33,152 nt of DNA from contig JBOZIK010000001.1 in assembly GCA_051453625.1 (NCBI GenBank), positions 8,757,198 to 8,790,349 on the forward strand. Reading direction: 5' to 3'. The position numbers were made by a program, and so were the translations under genes. Under the pieces are notes generated by a model. The model was not told the DNA's origin. It was given only the letters and a program-made list of their open reading frames with translations, and did no database searches. The stretch is from Welwitschia mirabilis (taxonomy: Eukaryota > Gnetophyta > Gnetopsida > Welwitschiales). Position 1 is the first letter of the stretch, and every line of letters starts with the position of its first letter. Of this stretch, positions 31,186 to 33,152 are shown one piece after another.

Positions 31186-31423
31186 GTTTTTTGTTTTTTC
31201 TAATCTCAAAGGTAAGTCAGTCTTTTGCATCATAAAGTCCTTCTTCCAAATATGTAGTATTAGAATAGGCCTAAGATATTACCAAAAATGCTAAGGATCA
31301 CATGTTTTACTGATCATCTTATCAGATCTCCATAGTCATCAGTATTACATCAAAACTTGTGTGAATGTCCTGCAAAAGTACTCAAAGTATACTATCAAAT
31401 TCCTATAAATTGGCATCACAACA

Positions 31424-33152
31424 TAGCTTCTTACTTAGCCTTTTATTCTCTAACAAAGTAAGTGATCAACTAGATTACAAGCCGATTTGACTAAGATAAA
31501 AACAGTACTTGAAAGGATGTAAATTGAGTTCATAAAATCATATAAGAAAATGATATCATCAATAGGTAATTGATATAAATGCAATAGAATTTTCCCAAGC
31601 CCCCTACTTAACCATGCTACTATAGAATAAATAAATGCTATACACATATAAAAATCATAAAAATATAACTTTAATGGCTTATGAAATCAAATTGTGTATG
31701 CATATTACAGAAACAGTGATAATGGACTATCTTGACAGGCTCAACTAGTGCTATTTTCCAGAACATGATGTCTTTAAATTAATTAGTGTCATCAAAAAGG
31801 CAAAGGATAAAAGTAGATATAGCACAATTTAGATGATCTAAAAACATGACTATGGAAAAACATGTGAGTGTACTGCTAGATCCTGCAAGATAAAGTTTAT
31901 GAATTCTCCAAAAATTTATTCAAATAACATGAAAAACTCATCTAAACAACCCATCATACAGTTAGATCATGAAAGCTCAGAAATTAAAAAATTTGTGCTG
32001 ATAAGTATAGATTAATGTCCATAAAGATTACCTACCCCNNNNNNNNNNNNNNNNNNNNNNNNNNNNNNNNNNNNNNNNNNNNNNNNNNNNNNNNNNNNNN
32101 NNNNNNNNNNNNNNNNNNNNNNNNNNNNNNNNNNNNNNAGCACAATTTAGATGATCTAAAAACATGACTATGGAAAAACATGTAAGTGTACTGCTAGATC
32201 CTGCAAGATAAAGTTTATGAATTCTCCAAAAATTTATTCAAATAACATAAAAAACTCATCTAAACAACCCATCATACATTTAGATCATGAAAGCTCAAAA
32301 ATTAAAAAATTTGTGCTGATAAGTATAGATTAATGTCCATAAAGATTTCCTACCCCCCTTTCCCCCTCCCAACACAAGAGAAGTAAGATGTCCTGAATTG
32401 CACTAGGAATAGAAGAGGAATGTCNNNNNNNNNNTCATCCCCTCTATCATCGAAATAATAAACATGAGACAATAGTCATCAAAGCAATTATTTGGAGAGG
32501 AAGATGAAGCCAGAAAACTAGAAAACAACAGAAATAAGATAGCAAACAGGGAAAAAATGAAGAAACATCCTGAAAAGGAACCGCATTATGGAGAAGGGAA
32601 ATGTGAGAATAGAGGAAAATGCACTAAATAAAAAGAAGTAATGCTCAAAGATGCCTAAAATGTGCCCAAACTCATGGAAAACTAGAACTCATCAGATCAT
32701 ACAAACCTGTCAGAAAGAAACAATAATCCTCTAAAAAAATTATGGATAAATAATAAGAAACNNNNNNNNNNNNNNNNNNNNNNNNNNNNNNNNNNNNNNN
32801 NNNNNNNNNNNNNNNNNNNNNNNNNNNNNNNNNNNNNNNNNNNNNNNNNNATGAAAATAGACAACTAGGAACATGAAGAAGATGGCTTTCTTACCCTAAA
32901 TGCTAACCTAACAAATTCCCTTAGCAACAAGCATAAAATCACTTGAGAATGATGCATGACATAATGTAAAAATTCATAAATTTTCAATTGAATAGGCAAT
33001 GATTATGATGATGTCAGGTATGCTAATGTTATCAAACTATAAATGATAAGATAAAAAGTTGTTTAAAAAGGAACTTACAAGCTACCATATCAAAACCAAT
33101 ACTAGAATCTACAAAGTAAAGTAATCATGTAAAAGTACTAGAAATAAATTAA
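31424..33152 (-). other. Probable degenerate 3' interior of element C, no gene seen
   Basis: Adjacent to LTR C, the minus strand reads TTTGTTAGAGAATAAAAGGC followed by TAAGTAAGAAGC, a decayed version of the pre-tract before LTR A. The remainder is AT-rich, with gaps at 32039-32138, 32425-32434 and 32762-32850. It contains no frame that I can match to integrase or any other protein. The noncoding or env-like 3' region of Athila-type elements is often long, which would fit. Confidence 0.35.
31821..32356. repeat. 218-bp duplicate flanking a 100-N gap
   Basis: Positions 31821-32038 recur at 32139-32356 with equal length and about five substitutions. The gap sits precisely between the two. As elsewhere, this is best read as two alleles or contig ends left unmerged. 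Confidence 0.9.

Larger units (their letters stand above)
30241..31423 (-). mobile_element. LTR C (minus strand, 3' LTR of element C), end lost in gap
   Basis: Read on the minus strand it starts TGTTGTGATGCC at 31423 after AAGCTA, nearly the start of LTR A. It then shares TTTGATAG and TTTGAGTA with LTR B, CCCCATGACAT with LTR A, a CTATAAATAC TATA box (30631-30640), and R/U5 words CTTAGTGTT, AAGGTGCT and CTTATGGTTTATGTT with LTR B. U3 has about two 113-bp tandem units (30921-31185). A pre-tract resembling that of LTR A lies just outside at 31424-31450, so the element's interior is to the right. By comparison with LTR B about 200 bp of U5 is missing in the gap. Raw length includes 159 bases of duplicated contig end plus gap. 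Confidence 0.7.

Noticed and set aside
1-33152. CRISPR arrays, bacterial operons, rRNA genes, organelle gene insertions
   Set aside because: None of the diagnostic repeats, ribosome-binding-site-led gene strings or conserved rRNA/organelle sequences was seen on either strand.

Overview
This window is nuclear DNA from a plant with a large, repeat-rich genome. The evidence is AT-rich sequence, several decayed Ty3/gypsy LTR retrotransposons of the Athila/Tat type, a degenerate primer-binding site matching plant tRNA-Asp, and almost no intact reading frames. A gymnosperm or another large-genome seed plant would fit, but the sequence does not prove it. There are no bacterial-type operons, CRISPR arrays or rRNA genes. 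I see no intact, confidently named host gene.

Layout: (1) 1-~3430 is a plus-strand Athila/Tat relic (element A). A Gag-protease linker fragment (3-474) is joined to a non-retroviral block (475-2220) with palindromic AAACGCC/GGCGTTT motifs and a TATA box, followed by a polypurine tract and a 3' LTR starting at 2265. (2) ~3430-8770 is old retroelement debris: another polypurine tract and LTR start near 5218-5227 with a TATA box at 5864, and a stop-riddled coding relic at 7824-8450. (3) 8790-8866 is a minus-strand tRNA-like segment with A- and B-box motifs. (4) ~8930-11620 is the only GC-richer island. It holds several short open frames of unknown identity, including one that looks like part of a RING-H2 finger. 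(5) 11630-23400 is AT-rich intergenic DNA with an ancient ~600-bp tandem duplication (14220-15420), a CT microsatellite and an 896-base gap. (6) 23402-29532 is element B, the best preserved retrotransposon: 5' LTR, primer-binding site, gag with a damaged zinc knuckle, retropepsin, reverse transcriptase with a damaged catalytic pair, and the start of RNase H before a gap. (7) 30241-31423 is a minus-strand LTR (element C) of the same family. Its internal region lies to the right, so 31424-33152 is probably that element's degenerate 3' interior.

The LTRs of A, B and C share their first bases, TATA position and R/U5 blocks, so one family accounts for most of what can be recognised. In element B, gag, protease, RT and RNase H would have been made as a polyprotein that packages and copies the element. 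Every one of these regions now carries stops, frameshifts or lost catalytic residues, so A, B and C are non-autonomous fossils.

Assembly caution: six of the seven gaps that are exactly 100 N long are flanked by near-identical sequence that ends and begins exactly at the gap. These look like unmerged overlapping contigs or haplotypes rather than true repeats. Raw coordinates across them overstate true lengths (for example, LTR B is 1423 bp raw but about 1106 bp after correction).
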